Shown: positions 34,898 through 44,656, numbered from the stretch's first letter. The stretch: DNA of 64,000 nucleotides from Vallitalea pronyensis (GCF_018141445.1 NZ_CP058649.1:5661001-5725000); one strand, 5' to 3'. The notes: a model not told the origin generated them from the letters alone. Translations and numbers: made by a program.

Positions 34898-34944
34898 GAT
34901 GATCTCCTTGGAGAAGGTATTATTTTACTTATAGGAGGGATGGC

Positions 34945-35391
34945 ATGGATTCAACCGACTACGATATCATTAAGTATTTGCAAGATGATGGAAGAATGCC
35001 CATGAAAATACTAGCAGAGAAAGTGTCTTTAACACCACCTGCTGTAGCTGAAAGGGTTAGAAAGCTAGAAAAAAATGGCCTTATAATTGGGTATAGAGCC
35101 ATAGTAGATCCTAAGAAATTAGGAAAAACGGTTAAAGCAATCATTAATATTTCTATAAAAACATCTAAACGCAAAGAGTTCTTACAATTAGTACAGGATA
35201 ACAAAAACATTGTAGAATGTCATCATGTAACTGGAAAATATTCCATGACAATAAAGGCATTATGTAATGATACATCTGACCTTGAGTTCCTTATTGGTAA
35301 GATTCAGAACTATGGTAGTACGGAAACGCTTATTATTTTATCCAGTCCTATTGAATTTAAATCGTTAAACTATGAACGTGAAGCTACATAA
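34945..35391 (+). CDS. Lrp/AsnC-family transcriptional regulator
   Basis: 148 residues. The N-terminal winged helix-turn-helix (about 1-60, ILAEKVSLTPPAVAERVRKLEKNGLI) and the C-terminal RAM ligand-binding domain (about 65-145, with VTGKYSMTIKA) are complete. AGGAGGG lies before the ATG. It is divergent from gdh, which makes a role in amino acid or nitrogen metabolism likely. The effector is not deducible. Confidence 0.92.
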   Translation: MDSTDYDIIKYLQDDGRMPMKILAEKVSLTPPAVAERVRKLEKNGLIIGYRAIVDPKKLGKTVKAIINISIKTSKRKEFLQLVQDNKNIVECHHVTGKYSMTIKALCNDTSDLEFLIGKIQNYGSTETLIILSSPIEFKSLNYEREAT

Positions 35392-35443
35392 GACAATTCA
35401 CATGTTAGGTATTGACACCTAGCAACAGTAGAACGTGTCAACC

Positions 35444-35509
35444 AAAAGAGCTATCTCATGAAGCATTTTCCTATAGAAAATGATGCTTCTGATGGGATAG
35501 CTCTTTTAT
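35444..35509. terminator. Bidirectional terminator between Lrp gene and ribH
   Basis: AAAAGAGCTATCTCAT pairs with ATGGGATAGCTCTTTT, with an inner stem AAGCAT/ATGCTT. Both ends carry runs of A or T, so it serves the Lrp gene on + and ribH on -. Confidence 0.85.
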
Positions 35510-35514
35510 TATCC

Positions 35515-35976
35515 TTATAACTGTCTTAACAAGTTAGCCATTTCAATAGCTGCCATAGCAGCATCAAAGCCTTTATTACCAGCTTTTGTTCCTGCTCTTT
35601 CAATGGCCTGTTCAAGGCTGTCTGTTGTCAATACACCAAATATAACAGGTACTTCTGTTTCAAGGGATACATGGGCAATGCCTTTGGATACTTCACCAGC
35701 TACATAATCAAAATGTGCTGTGGCTCCTCGAATAACTGCTCCCAGACATACAATGGCATCATATTTTTTTGATTTTGCCATCTTTTTAGCTATAAGTGGT
35801 ATCTCAAAAGCTCCTGGCGACCATGCTGTCATCACATCTTCTTCCAAAACACCATGGCGAATTAAGGCATCCATGGCACCTTCCAATAGCTTTGTTGAAA
35901 TAAAACCATTAAATCGCCCTACAATGATACCAACCTTCATACCTGTTCCAACTAATTTTCCTTCATGTGTTATCAT
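35515..35976 (-). CDS. ribH: 6,7-dimethyl-8-ribityllumazine synthase
   Basis: 153 residues, the usual length. Conserved segments include [17 protein letters not shown] and [14 protein letters not shown], which holds the catalytic His, and [14 protein letters not shown]. It condenses 3,4-dihydroxy-2-butanone 4-phosphate with the ribitylaminouracil to lumazine. It is the last gene of ribD-ribE-ribBA-ribH, about 108 bases after ribBA. Confidence 0.96.
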   Translation of the reverse strand: MITHEGKLVGTGMKVGIIVGRFNGFISTKLLEGAMDALIRHGVLEEDVMTAWSPGAFEIPLIAKKMAKSKKYDAIVCLGAVIRGATAHFDYVAGEVSKGIAHVSLETEVPVIFGVLTTDSLEQAIERAGTKAGNKGFDAAMAAIEMANLLRQL

Positions 35977-36083
35977 ACCTCTGCCTCTTTTCTTATATTT
36001 TTATTTCATGTACTGCTTGATAACCGTCTATTAGTGCTATCTCATCACAAGCGTCTGGCAAACTGCTTTTATGGACATCACGC

Positions 36084-37280
36084 CTACAAATGTAATAAAT
36101 GCCCCATTCTTTCCTTCTTAACCTTTAAATAATACACATTATCTTTGTGATGGGGTAACTCTAGGGGTATTCTCTCTGTCACCTTAATGCCATACTTTTC
36201 TAATCCATGAATTTTATCCGGATTATTGGTCATCAACCTCACTTGACCAATACCCAAGTCTTTTAAAATCTGAGCACTTATACCATACTCCCTTAGGTCT
36301 TCTTGAAAACCTAAAGCCAGATTGGCATCTACCGTATCAAGCCCTTCATCTTGAAGGGCATACGCTCTTAACTTGTTGATTAAGCCAATCCCCCTTCCTT
36401 CTTGACGCATATAAACAATGACACCTTTTCCTTCATGGTCTATACGTTTCATGGCTTCTTCTAATTGATCACCACAGTCACATCGGGCCGATCCCAACAC
36501 ATCCCCAGTTAGGCACTCTGAATGAATACGAACTAAAACAGCTTCATCCTTTGCTACATCACCTTTAATCAATGCAATGTGTTCTTCACCCGTGACTTGA
36601 TGTTCATAACCCATTATGTTGAACACACCATATTTAGTCGGTAATGACGCTTGAGCTACCCGCTGGGTTAGTTGCTCATGCTGTTGTCGATAAGCTATCA
36701 GCTCTTTTATAGATATAATGTTCAAATCATGCTGTTGACCATATGCTAATAAATCATTGAGTCTAGCCATGGTGCCATCTTCTTTCATAATTTCACAGAT
36801 GACACCTGCTGGATATAAGCCTGCTAATCGGGATAAATCAACGGCAGCTTCTGTATGACCATCCCTTACCAGCACACCACCCTTTTTAGCAATGAGTGGA
36901 AAAATGTGACCTGGACGTGTAAAGGATTCCTTTGTATTGTCCTCATTAAGAAGTTGACGAATTGTTTCACATCGTTCTTCTGCTGAAACCCCTGTATGTG
37001 CCTTATGAAAATCAACAGAGACTGTAAAAGCTGTCTCTTTTGGGTCTGTATTTCGTTGTACCATCCTAGGTATACCCAATGCTTCTAACCTTTCTTCTTC
37101 CATGGGCATACAGACGATACCCCTCCCATGGGTTACCATGAAATTAATGGCTTCAGGTGTCACTTTTTCGGCTGCCATCACCAGATCACCTTCATTTTCT
37201 CGATGTTCATCATCCACTACAATGACCATTCGTCCTGCTTTAATATCCGCTATTGCTTCTTCAATTCCATGTAATGCCAT
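36084..37280 (-). CDS. ribBA: Bifunctional DHBP synthase / GTP cyclohydrolase II
   Basis: 398 residues from the ATG at 37280, six bases after GAGGTGAGG. Residues 1-200 are the 3,4-dihydroxy-2-butanone 4-phosphate synthase part ([26 protein letters not shown]). Residues 205-398 are GTP cyclohydrolase II, with zinc cysteines in [17 protein letters not shown] and the [11 protein letters not shown] motif. The two halves supply both precursors of riboflavin. It lies 20 bases from ribE in the FMN-controlled operon. Confidence 0.96.
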   Translation of the reverse strand: MALHGIEEAIADIKAGRMVIVVDDEHRENEGDLVMAAEKVTPEAINFMVTHGRGIVCMPMEEERLEALGIPRMVQRNTDPKETAFTVSVDFHKAHTGVSAEERCETIRQLLNEDNTKESFTRPGHIFPLIAKKGGVLVRDGHTEAAVDLSRLAGLYPAGVICEIMKEDGTMARLNDLLAYGQQHDLNIISIKELIAYRQQHEQLTQRVAQASLPTKYGVFNIMGYEHQVTGEEHIALIKGDVAKDEAVLVRIHSECLTGDVLGSARCDCGDQLEEAMKRIDHEGKGVIVYMRQEGRGIGLINKLRAYALQDEGLDTVDANLALGFQEDLREYGISAQILKDLGIGQVRLMTNNPDKIHGLEKYGIKVTERIPLELPHHKDNVYYLKVKKERMGHLLHL

Positions 37281-37300
37281 GTGCCTCACCTCTCTATGCT

Positions 37301-37948
37301 TTATATAAAACCATTTAACCGAAGATAATCTTCGTCTAAGGATTTCACTTGCTTTTCATACGTTGTCTCATATAATTTCTCCACATATTTCCCCATCATA
37401 TCACACTCAATGTTGACCTTATCACCCATTTTTTTCTGTAGTAATAATGTAACTTGCCCAGTCATGGGGATAATACCTACTTGAAAGGATGCAGCCTTCA
37501 CTGTTGTAATGGTTAAACTCACCCCATCCATAGCAATAGAACCTTTATGCACCATATATTTTTGCAGATGGCTAGGCACAGCTACTGTCATTCTGACAGC
37601 GTTGTCTTCTTTTATAAAACCTCGTATGATGCCTATACCATCAATATGACCCGACACCATGTGACCTCCTAGACGCCCCCCAACTTGTAACGCCCGCTCT
37701 AAATGTACTTGATCATGTACCTTAAGCTTATGGAGGGTGGTCATATGCATGGTTTCTGGCATAGCATCTACGCTAAATGTGTCTTTTGTGAAACCTGTTA
37801 CCGTTAAGCAGATACCATTCACCGCTATACTGTCACCAAGTTTCACATCCTCTAGAACGGTGTCTGCGTGGATGGTTATACTTGAAGATTGTTTTCCTTT
37901 TACCATGGCACCAATGGTACCAATCTCTTCCACTAAACCAGTAAACAT
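37301..37948 (-). CDS. ribE: Riboflavin synthase, alpha subunit
   Basis: 215 residues with two lumazine-binding repeats, the first starting [10 protein letters not shown] and containing [13 protein letters not shown], the second with HMVSGHIDG and [13 protein letters not shown]. The enzyme dismutates two lumazines to riboflavin. The start is one base from the ribD stop, so translation is coupled. Confidence 0.95.
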   Translation of the reverse strand: MFTGLVEEIGTIGAMVKGKQSSSITIHADTVLEDVKLGDSIAVNGICLTVTGFTKDTFSVDAMPETMHMTTLHKLKVHDQVHLERALQVGGRLGGHMVSGHIDGIGIIRGFIKEDNAVRMTVAVPSHLQKYMVHKGSIAMDGVSLTITTVKAASFQVGIIPMTGQVTLLLQKKMGDKVNIECDMMGKYVEKLYETTYEKQVKSLDEDYLRLNGFI

Positions 37949-37949
37949 A

Positions 37950-39083
37950 TCATGCCTCCTCTACTTTTCCTTTGATTAAAATATCTGTCCCTAAGGTCTC
38001 AATCTCAATGTCCACAAGACCTATAGCATCCCGCATCCAAGCTACCCCTTCTCCTCCTACTGGTGATTTGGCATGTTTCCCACCAATGATTTTGGGTGCT
38101 ATAAACATCATCACTTCATCCACAACACCGGCTTCAAGGGCACTACTGCTGACAGAACTGCCACCTTCAATCAACACACTATCTATGCCACGATCACCAA
38201 GATAATCCATGATGCATGCCATATCCAATCGTCCATCTCTTTCATTGCTCATATAGACCTCAACACCCATTTCCTGTAGCTTTTTTATCTTGAGTGGAGA
38301 TGCATGGTTCCCCGTACAGATAATCGTTTTCCCTTCTTCTCTTAGTAACGCAGCATCTAAAGGTATCCGACATGTGGTATCCAGAATAATTCTTATGGGA
38401 TTTTTCCCTTTTCTTTTTCGTAAACGTGTGGTTAATCGAGGGTTATCGGCTAAAACTGTACCGATCCCCACCATGATACCCGACATTTGATGTCTGAGTT
38501 CATGGACATGCTGCCTTGCTAATTCACCTGTAACCCACTGAGAATCACCTATTTTCGTGGCAATCTTACCATCAAGGGTCATGGCTGATTTTAAAATGCA
38601 ATAGGGCTGCTTGGTTGTGACGTACTTCATAAACATGCGATTGAGAGACTTCACTTCTGATTCAAGCATTCCGTATGTAACGTCAATACCTTGGTTCTGA
38701 AGTTTTTGCACGCCTTTACCTGCTACAAGGGGATTAGGGTCAATCATGCCAATAACAACTTCATTAATGCCATGACCAATAATGGCATCCACGCAAGGGG
38801 GCGTTTTTCCAATATGTGAACAAGGTTCTAAAGTGACGTACATGGTGGCACCTTCTGGGTTTACTTTGCAATTGTTCAATGCATGAACCTCTGCATGTGC
38901 TGTCCCATAGGTCTTGTGATAACCTTCACCAATGATGTTACCGTCTTTTACAATGACAGCTCCAACCATGGGATTAGGATTGGTATAGCCCATGCCTTTT
39001 TTGGCCAACATAATGGCTCGCTTCATGTAATAATGGGCTTGTGACTGTTGTTCTTGTAACTGGTTTTGAATGGTTTTTTCCAA
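37950..39083 (-). CDS. ribD: Bifunctional pyrimidine deaminase/reductase
   Basis: 377 residues. The N-terminal deaminase domain has zinc ligands in GTAHAEVHAL and TLEPCSHIGKTPPC. The C-terminal reductase domain has SAMTLDGKIAT and VLIEGGSSVSS. The likely start is TTG 39083, eight bases after AGGAGG; the ATG at 39087 is out of frame. It is the first gene after the FMN riboswitch. Confidence 0.94.
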   Translation of the reverse strand: MEKTIQNQLQEQQSQAHYYMKRAIMLAKKGMGYTNPNPMVGAVIVKDGNIIGEGYHKTYGTAHAEVHALNNCKVNPEGATMYVTLEPCSHIGKTPPCVDAIIGHGINEVVIGMIDPNPLVAGKGVQKLQNQGIDVTYGMLESEVKSLNRMFMKYVTTKQPYCILKSAMTLDGKIATKIGDSQWVTGELARQHVHELRHQMSGIMVGIGTVLADNPRLTTRLRKRKGKNPIRIILDTTCRIPLDAALLREEGKTIICTGNHASPLKIKKLQEMGVEVYMSNERDGRLDMACIMDYLGDRGIDSVLIEGGSSVSSSALEAGVVDEVMMFIAPKIIGGKHAKSPVGGEGVAWMRDAIGLVDIEIETLGTDILIKGKVEEA

Positions 39084-39245
39084 TCATTCTACCTCCTTCC
39101 TTAACATATAGAACAGATAGAAATCATTGGGATACAGAAAATATCAATAGATGAGAGATAGAGCCGTATAACGGGCTTACACGAACAGACTTAACCCAAA
39201 TGGATATGTCATCACATAGGGTTGCTGCTATGTTTAGAATAACTA

Positions 39246-39279
39246 AAAAACCTTGAAGATTAACTATCTCCAAGGTTAT
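39246..39279 (-). terminator. Terminator platform of the FMN riboswitch
   Basis: On the minus strand AACCTTGGAGAT and ATCTTCAAGGTT pair around a short loop and are followed by TTTTTTAG. It lies between the aptamer and ribD, so FMN binding should cause termination. Confidence 0.8.
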
Positions 39280-39360
39280 ATATGCATATAAGAATTAACT
39301 TAATGAACACCGCTTAATCAAACAAAGTTTCCAATATGATTCAATTAAGCTTATGTTATG

Positions 39361-39475
39361 CCTTCTCTCATCCAGACTTTACTGTCGGTCTTGGAATTAC
39401 ACCAAGTCAGCTTGCGCTCGCGGACTATTACCGCCGGTCGGGAATTACACCCTGCCCTGAAGGATTTCTATTATT
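39361..39475 (-). promoter_or_regulatory. FMN riboswitch (RFN element) of the rib operon
   Basis: On the minus strand the conserved RFN blocks occur in order: TTCAGGGCAGGGTG, AATTCCCGACCGGCGGTA, AGTCCGCGAGCG, TGACTTGGTGTAATTCCAAG and ACCGACAGTAAAGTCTGG with the closing ATGAGAGAAGG. It occupies the gap between ribD and the cobD gene, which has no other coding content. Confidence 0.97.
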
Positions 39476-39487
39476 CAATTGTAGATT

Positions 39488-39516
39488 AGTATAGCATAAG
39501 TGCTTGAATTAATCAA
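39488..39516 (-). promoter_or_regulatory. Promoter of the rib operon
   Basis: On the minus strand TTGATT (39511-39516) and TATACT (39488-39493) are 17 bases apart, immediately upstream of the RFN element. Confidence 0.75.
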
Positions 39517-39578
39517 GTACTCTATCATGGATGTTACACGTATAATAATCATGATAGTATGAAAAAAAGTGTAAAACT

Positions 39579-40616
39579 TTAGTATAAGACCTCTTGTAGC
39601 CATTTAACAAGTCGAACATTATCTTCCTGTAAGCGTAAGGCAATACGTATATAACGCTCACCTAACCCCGTAAAATCATCACATACCCTTACATGGGCTC
39701 CCTTAGATTCAAGTTTCACATTCAGTTCATAACCAGACATATCCTGTAATTGACATAAGAAAAAATTTGTTCGACTGTGGATGACATCTAGTTTTTGAAT
39801 GGCGCTTAGTGCTTGATACATCCGCGGATGTTCGGTTACCATCCATTGGCGAACTTGTTTATGGAAGACGTCGTCATGAATCATTGCTGGTACAACTTGT
39901 AGTGCAAGACCATTCATGGTCCACGGTTCTTTATAAGCTTCTAGTTGTTGAATAACACCGTCATGGGATACACCATATCCAATTCTTAGTCCAGGAACAG
40001 CATAATACTTCGTCATAGATCGTAGAGAAAAGACTCTTTCGCAAGCCATATGTTTGATAATCGATGGTTGTCCTGTAAATTCAATAAAGGATTCATCCAG
40101 AAATAAAAAGCTTCTATAGTGTTCTATGAGGTTAACACAGGCTTCTAGTTCCGTTAGGGGTATATATTGACCCGTTGGGTTATTAGGGTTACATAACACA
40201 ACCACATCTGGTTGATACCCTTCCAATGCCTTTTCAAATGCTTGTATGTCTATTTGAAATCCGCTGTTTACACTTAATTCAAAGGCTTCAATTTGACTTC
40301 CTGCTAATCGAAATGCCCGTTCATACTCATTAAAGGTAGGTTGGATAATGAGTACTTTCTTGGGTTTCACGGCTCGTGCAAACAGATAGATTAACTCACT
40401 GGCTCCATTGCCCATTATGAGGCTCCTAGGATCAATACCTTCGTATTCTGCTATGGCTTTTCTTGCTCCTGCTCCCGATATATCTGGATACTTTACCATA
40501 TCATCTATAGAAGCTATCATCGTTTCCCTTATGGTCTCTGGTAACCCCAGAGGATTAATATTCACACTATAATCCATCACATCTCTTTTCCCATGATAAC
40601 CACCATGCTTATTCAT
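39579..40616 (-). CDS. cobD: Threonine-phosphate decarboxylase-like aminotransferase
   Basis: 345 residues from ATG 40616, behind GGAAGG; ATG starts at 40652 and 40640 are possible. It is a fold type I PLP enzyme with CNPNNPTG, the Asp in FLDESFIEF and the cofactor Lys in RSMTKYYAVPGLRIGYG. The N-terminal HGGYHG and VNINPLGLP are typical of CobD, which makes (R)-1-amino-2-propanol phosphate for the nucleotide loop. Histidinol-phosphate aminotransferase is the close relative; the position after cbiB in a B12-riboswitch operon favours CobD. Confidence 0.88.
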   Translation of the reverse strand: MNKHGGYHGKRDVMDYSVNINPLGLPETIRETMIASIDDMVKYPDISGAGARKAIAEYEGIDPRSLIMGNGASELIYLFARAVKPKKVLIIQPTFNEYERAFRLAGSQIEAFELSVNSGFQIDIQAFEKALEGYQPDVVVLCNPNNPTGQYIPLTELEACVNLIEHYRSFLFLDESFIEFTGQPSIIKHMACERVFSLRSMTKYYAVPGLRIGYGVSHDGVIQQLEAYKEPWTMNGLALQVVPAMIHDDVFHKQVRQWMVTEHPRMYQALSAIQKLDVIHSRTNFFLCQLQDMSGYELNVKLESKGAHVRVCDDFTGLGERYIRIALRLQEDNVRLVKWLQEVLY

Positions 40617-40661
40617 GTCCTCATTCCTTCCAAGATCCATTACAAGATCCATTCATGTACA

Positions 40662-41630
40662 TTATAATTTTATTAGTAAGATACCAAGTCCTATCATGAG
40701 CAATAAGGTGACGAACTCTGACATGTACATGATACCAATGGTTTTCTTCATATGGTCGGGTTCTAATACCCGGTCATGATCACCAATAGTGGGTTTCATG
40801 ACCACCTCATGAAAATAAGTGTTGGTACCACCTATCTGAATCCTTAATAAACCAGCTACAGCAGATTCTGGATAGCCGCAATTAGGACTCTTATGATTAC
40901 GTCGGTCCCGCCATAATATCTTCCATCCATGGGCGAAATCATAACCCAGAATACCGCCACCAATGAGCATGCATATACTCCCTACTCGGGCTGGTATGTA
41001 ATTAAATAAGTCATCGGTTTTAGCTGATGCATAACCGATAGCCTTATAATGTGCTTGCTGATAGCCTACCATGGAATCCAATGTGTTAACGGCTTTATAG
41101 ATAAATACACTCTGGACAGGTATGCCCCATAACATGCCTAAACCCATGAATAGAAGTGGCCCTAATACACCATCCACCGTGTTCTCAGCCGCCGTTTCCA
41201 CTGCTCCACGGATAACTTCATCTCGCGTAAGGGATTCTGTATCTCGCCCTACTAAGTAGGAGAGTTGTTTCCTTGCCAGAATCAAATCTTGTTGTTCCAA
41301 GGCTTTCCATACTTTTAGTACCTCATCCTTAAGGCATTTAGCTGCTAAAGATGTATAAAGAAGATAGATGGTCATCAGGTCTTTCACATAAGGGTGTATC
41401 CCATAACCCAATTGCAACAAAAGGGTGATGACACCTGCTGTTACCCCTACTGTTCCCAATAATAGTAGAAAACCACCTATTTTAAGGGGTATCCTGCTTT
41501 TTCGGATACGCTTCTCTAGCCAACTGATTAATTTCCCTATATAGATAATGGGATGAGGGATCCTAACAGGATCACCGAAGATTAAGTCTAATGCCATTGC
41601 TATGCCTATCATGCTGATTGCTTTTACCAC
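40662..41630 (-). CDS. cbiB: Adenosylcobinamide-phosphate synthase
   Basis: 322 residues starting at GTG 41630, 7 bases after GAGG. The CbiB opening LDLIFGDPVRIPHPI, the AAENTVDG segment and several membrane helices are clear, as is RDRRNHKSPNCGYPESAVAG. The protein joins aminopropanol or its phosphate to adenosylcobyric acid at the membrane. It lies between cobQ and cobD in the operon. Confidence 0.95.
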   Translation of the reverse strand: MVKAISMIGIAMALDLIFGDPVRIPHPIIYIGKLISWLEKRIRKSRIPLKIGGFLLLLGTVGVTAGVITLLLQLGYGIHPYVKDLMTIYLLYTSLAAKCLKDEVLKVWKALEQQDLILARKQLSYLVGRDTESLTRDEVIRGAVETAAENTVDGVLGPLLFMGLGMLWGIPVQSVFIYKAVNTLDSMVGYQQAHYKAIGYASAKTDDLFNYIPARVGSICMLIGGGILGYDFAHGWKILWRDRRNHKSPNCGYPESAVAGLLRIQIGGTNTYFHEVVMKPTIGDHDRVLEPDHMKKTIGIMYMSEFVTLLLMIGLGILLIKL

Positions 41631-41737
41631 GTCTACACCTCTTTACTGGCTTCTATTCTGTCAAAAACACCATGAAACACCTTGTATTCTCTACCATACT
41701 TTTGATGTATTGTTATCCTATACACCATCCGTATCCA

Positions 41738-43225
41738 TTATTTATAGATAATCTCCTTAATGGCATCCATATCCATATGCTCTCGAACAAGCTTAGCCAG
41801 CTTATCGTACTCCATGTCTTTTTCCTTGGCAAAATCCACATCGGTTCTTTTTTCTAAACCTTTTTTCTCTCGTATATCATTCAAGATAAGATTGCGCCAT
41901 TCATCGTTATCAAATATACCATGGAGATAAGTGCCCATAACGTCCTTGCGCTCACTAATTGCACCATCACAACGGCCATCTTCCAACTGGATAAAAGGCT
42001 CACATCCATCCAGTAATTCTGTCTTGCCCATATGTATCTCATAGCCACCCACTAGAAGATGCTGATGATCCGCTCCAAAAGGTGATGTGGTCAGCAGCCT
42101 TCCTTTTACTTGGGTGGTTTGCTTGATTTCTTCCATATGAGTTGCCATATGCAGCAAGCCTAATCCATTAATACTGGACATGGCCGTTTCTACACCTTTT
42201 TCATCTTCTATGGTATCCCCTAGCATCTGGTAACCGCCACAGATACCGATGATGGGTACTTGTCTTCTATGAGCACGATAAATGCCTTCTTTCATGGCCG
42301 AGTTATGGAGATAAGCCATATCTTTAATGGTGCTCTTACTGCCAGGTATGACTAACAAATCAATGCCTTGAAAATCCTTTTCATCTTTTATGTATCTTAC
42401 TGTCACATCGTCTTCTAATTCAAAAACAGTAAAATCAGTGAAGTTAGACATATAAGGCAAACGTATAACACCAATGATGATTGCCGCCTCTTCCTGACGG
42501 TCAAATCGTTCCGTTACACTATCCTCATCATCTATTTTCAGAGGTTCATAAGGAATAACACCCAGACAAGGTAATTGTAATTTCTCATAGAACATATCGA
42601 TTCCCGGCTGAAGAATGTTCACATCCCCACGGAACTTGTTAATGATGTATCCTTTGATGCGTTTTCTTTCTTCTGGTTCCAAAAGCATAACTGTGCCATA
42701 GATGGAAGCAAACACCCCACCCTTATCAATATCACCAATTAGAATGACTGGAGCATCCACCATGTCAGCCATGCCCATGTTGACAACATCGTTTTCCCTT
42801 AGGTTAATTTCTGCCGGACTTCCTGCTCCTTCTATGACAATCACGTCATACGTCTCTTCTAACTGGTGATAGGCATTCATGATCTCTTCCTTGAAGGTTT
42901 TTTTAAGACTAAAATACTCACTTGCAGTCATATTTTTATGTATCTTACCATTAAGTATAACCTGACTGCCCACATCACTTGTGGGTTTTAACAATATTGG
43001 ATTCATGGCTACATGTGGTTCAACCCTTGCTGCTTCTGCTTGTACCACTTGTGCTCTTCCCATTTCTTTACCATCTTTTGTAACAAATGAGTTAAGGGCC
43101 ATGTTCTGTGATTTAAAAGGCGCAACGGATACACCATCATCATTTAGTATACGGCATAATGCTGCCGTTAAGATACTCTTTCCTACTGTGGAACCAGTTC
43201 CTTGAAACATGATATTATGACTCAT
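41738..43225 (-). CDS. cobQ: Adenosylcobyric acid synthase (glutamine-hydrolysing)
   Basis: 495 residues from the ATG at 43225 (GGAG upstream); the family length is about 490-510. The N-terminal ATP-binding domain begins MFQGTGSTVGKS and includes PFKSQNMALNS. The C-terminal class I amidotransferase domain has the catalytic Cys in IGICGGYQMLG and the His in YLHGIFD. It amidates four side chains of adenosylcobyrinic acid a,c-diamide. It is the first gene of the second cobalamin operon. Confidence 0.96.
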   Translation of the reverse strand: MSHNIMFQGTGSTVGKSILTAALCRILNDDGVSVAPFKSQNMALNSFVTKDGKEMGRAQVVQAEAARVEPHVAMNPILLKPTSDVGSQVILNGKIHKNMTASEYFSLKKTFKEEIMNAYHQLEETYDVIVIEGAGSPAEINLRENDVVNMGMADMVDAPVILIGDIDKGGVFASIYGTVMLLEPEERKRIKGYIINKFRGDVNILQPGIDMFYEKLQLPCLGVIPYEPLKIDDEDSVTERFDRQEEAAIIIGVIRLPYMSNFTDFTVFELEDDVTVRYIKDEKDFQGIDLLVIPGSKSTIKDMAYLHNSAMKEGIYRAHRRQVPIIGICGGYQMLGDTIEDEKGVETAMSSINGLGLLHMATHMEEIKQTTQVKGRLLTTSPFGADHQHLLVGGYEIHMGKTELLDGCEPFIQLEDGRCDGAISERKDVMGTYLHGIFDNDEWRNLILNDIREKKGLEKRTDVDFAKEKDMEYDKLAKLVREHMDMDAIKEIIYK

Positions 43226-43397
43226 TGTATTCACTCCACTTTCATCTTGCTGGATGGAAGGCATGTTCCTTAGAAGATGCAACACCATCAAGTTTATTAT
43301 TATTCAGTTATTCATGGAAGGATATATGATGGATTTGTCTTAAGAAAGGATGCTATGATAATGCTTTTGCTTATGTCATATCATCAAAGAAAGTATA

Positions 43398-43431
43398 AAA
43401 ACAAACCCATATTTCCACTCGCAATTGGGAT
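43398..43431 (-). terminator. Terminator platform of the cobQ riboswitch
   Basis: On the minus strand CCCAATT pairs with AATATGGG across a nine-base loop, followed by TTTGTTTTT. It lies between the aptamer and cobQ and nearly repeats the 27881-27917 element. Confidence 0.65.
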
Positions 43432-43439
43432 GGTTAGCA

Positions 43440-43585
43440 CCCTAGACAAGTATCCTGACTTATACCTCAAACCTGATGCACATCCTTCCCAAATAGCAAC
43501 CTATTCAGTGGTTTCCTGCGCATGAGTTAGTACATACAGTAGCGGTGGCTGTGCTGGACTTTCACCAGCTTCCTTGCAACTTAGT
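43440..43585 (-). promoter_or_regulatory. Cobalamin riboswitch upstream of cobQ
   Basis: On the minus strand: AGGAAGCTGGTGAAAGTCCAGC, CAGCCACCGCTACTGTA, CCACTGAATAG (B12 box), TTGGGAAGG and AAGTCAGGATACTTG. It is close in sequence to the riboswitch before cobU, including parts outside the conserved core. Together with its promoter and terminator it accounts for most of the 615-base gap to the deacetylase gene. Confidence 0.95.
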
Positions 43586-43594
43586 GTGCTTCTT

Positions 43595-43648
43595 GGGCTG
43601 TCTCATCCAAACGAAATAACGTGTATATCATGTTTTTATGTGACAGCC
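43595..43648. repeat. Hairpin with GGGCTGTCTCAT ends inside the cobQ leader
   Basis: GGCTGTCTCAT (43596-43606) pairs with ATGTGACAGCC (43638-43648) with one mismatch, and AAAC/GTTT-like segments extend the stem. It lies between the promoter (43681-43709) and the aptamer, so it would be transcribed at the 5' end of the leader. A similar hairpin is at 49525-49592. Confidence 0.6.
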
Positions 43649-43680
43649 TCATTATTCAATTTACGTCATACTCTTAACCC

Positions 43681-43709
43681 ATTATATGCTATTCTAGCAA
43701 CAAAATCAA
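43681..43709 (-). promoter_or_regulatory. Promoter of the cobQ riboswitch operon
   Basis: On the minus strand TTGATT (43704-43709) and TATAAT (43681-43686) are 17 bases apart. About 90 bases of leader precede the aptamer. Confidence 0.75.
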
Positions 43710-43840
43710 TAAATACTTATATTATTTAAGCATAGCTAATATTTAGCAAACATGAAAGATATAACGCATAACAATGATGGCTTAAGTAATCTACGTACAA
43801 GTTAAGAATAAACCCTAAGTATTTGATGAACAATATGGTG

Positions 43841-44656
43841 TTAATAGACATCATCATCCAATTCGGATACAAACACCAATTCTATACGCCGTTCAGCAAA
43901 TTCCTCCCGCATCTCCTCGATTGCCTCTGCCATAGCTACGCCGCCTTCAATACCTACATGACCAATGGCTATTGCCTGACCTTTTTTTAAAGCCAAGTCT
44001 CCTGCTTTTCTTAACCGCTTAATCATGTGACTCTTGGGTTTTTGCCCATCTAAAAAAACGTTGTTATCATAACATAAGACACCCATTTCATCAGCTTTTT
44101 TCTTGGCTACTGTTTTATTGGATGTGCGACTGTCTACAAAATAATAGAGTCTCTTTTCTTTCACCACTTCAAAAATGCTTTCCATAATTTCTTCTTGGCA
44201 GCAGGCTTTTGAGCCCATATGAATATTAGCACCAATAGCATAGGGTACATCTGCTACTGCATCTTCTACCACTTTTCTAACTTCATTTTTCTTCATGTTG
44301 CATAGGATGGGGCGGGGTCCAAGCCAACTAAGGCTGCCACCCTTTGCTTCCATGGGCAGGTGGATAATCACTTCATATCCTAAGTCTTTCGCCTTGATGG
44401 CATCTTCTTTGGTAAATTCCATAAAGGGCATGACAGCAAAGGTTAGATGTTCATCAATGGTCATCATTTCTTCTACGCCTTCACGGGTTTGCCCAAAATC
44501 ATCTATGATAATGGCTAATTTTCCACTGGTATTTTGAATACTGCATCGTATGGTATTGACATTGTATAGAATCATATACGCGATGAGATGAAGTATAATC
44601 ATCAGGATGACAATTAATACTTTTCGATTGATTTTAATGAGATATAATTTTTTCAT
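43841..44656 (-). CDS. Divergent polysaccharide deacetylase family protein
   Basis: 271 residues from the ATG at 44656; ATG 44665 or the GTG at 44710 cannot be excluded, because no strong ribosome site is seen. A signal anchor covers residues about 11-30 (VLIVILMIILHLIAYMIL). The extracytoplasmic domain has the divergent NodB-like pattern: LAIIIDDFG, LTFAVMPF, GYEVIIHLPME and GSKACCQ, followed by YYFVDSRTSN. Members of this family (DUF610) act on envelope polysaccharides or are inactive relatives. It stands alone, with structured sequence upstream. Confidence 0.85.
   Translation of the reverse strand: MKKLYLIKINRKVLIVILMIILHLIAYMILYNVNTIRCSIQNTSGKLAIIIDDFGQTREGVEEMMTIDEHLTFAVMPFMEFTKEDAIKAKDLGYEVIIHLPMEAKGGSLSWLGPRPILCNMKKNEVRKVVEDAVADVPYAIGANIHMGSKACCQEEIMESIFEVVKEKRLYYFVDSRTSNKTVAKKKADEMGVLCYDNNVFLDGQKPKSHMIKRLRKAGDLALKKGQAIAIGHVGIEGGVAMAEAIEEMREEFAERRIELVFVSELDDDVY

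Larger units (their letters stand above)
34131..34944. other. Long intergenic region between gdh and the Lrp gene
   Basis: 814 bases without a supported gene. Contents: an AT-rich stretch, a TATAAT at 34727-34732 directly followed by the palindrome TATAAACTAAAGTTTATA (34738-34755), then a stretch with pairing segments GCAAACTTATT (34781-34791), AATAAGTTT (34837-34845) and AAGTTTGC (34850-34857), and the Lrp promoter at 34869-34897. The middle part may give a small RNA or leader. Confidence 0.5.

Noticed and set aside
39579-40616. Histidinol-phosphate aminotransferase (hisC)
   Set aside because: The fold is the same, but the gene is in a B12-riboswitch operon after cbiB and there are no histidine genes nearby, so cobD is preferred.
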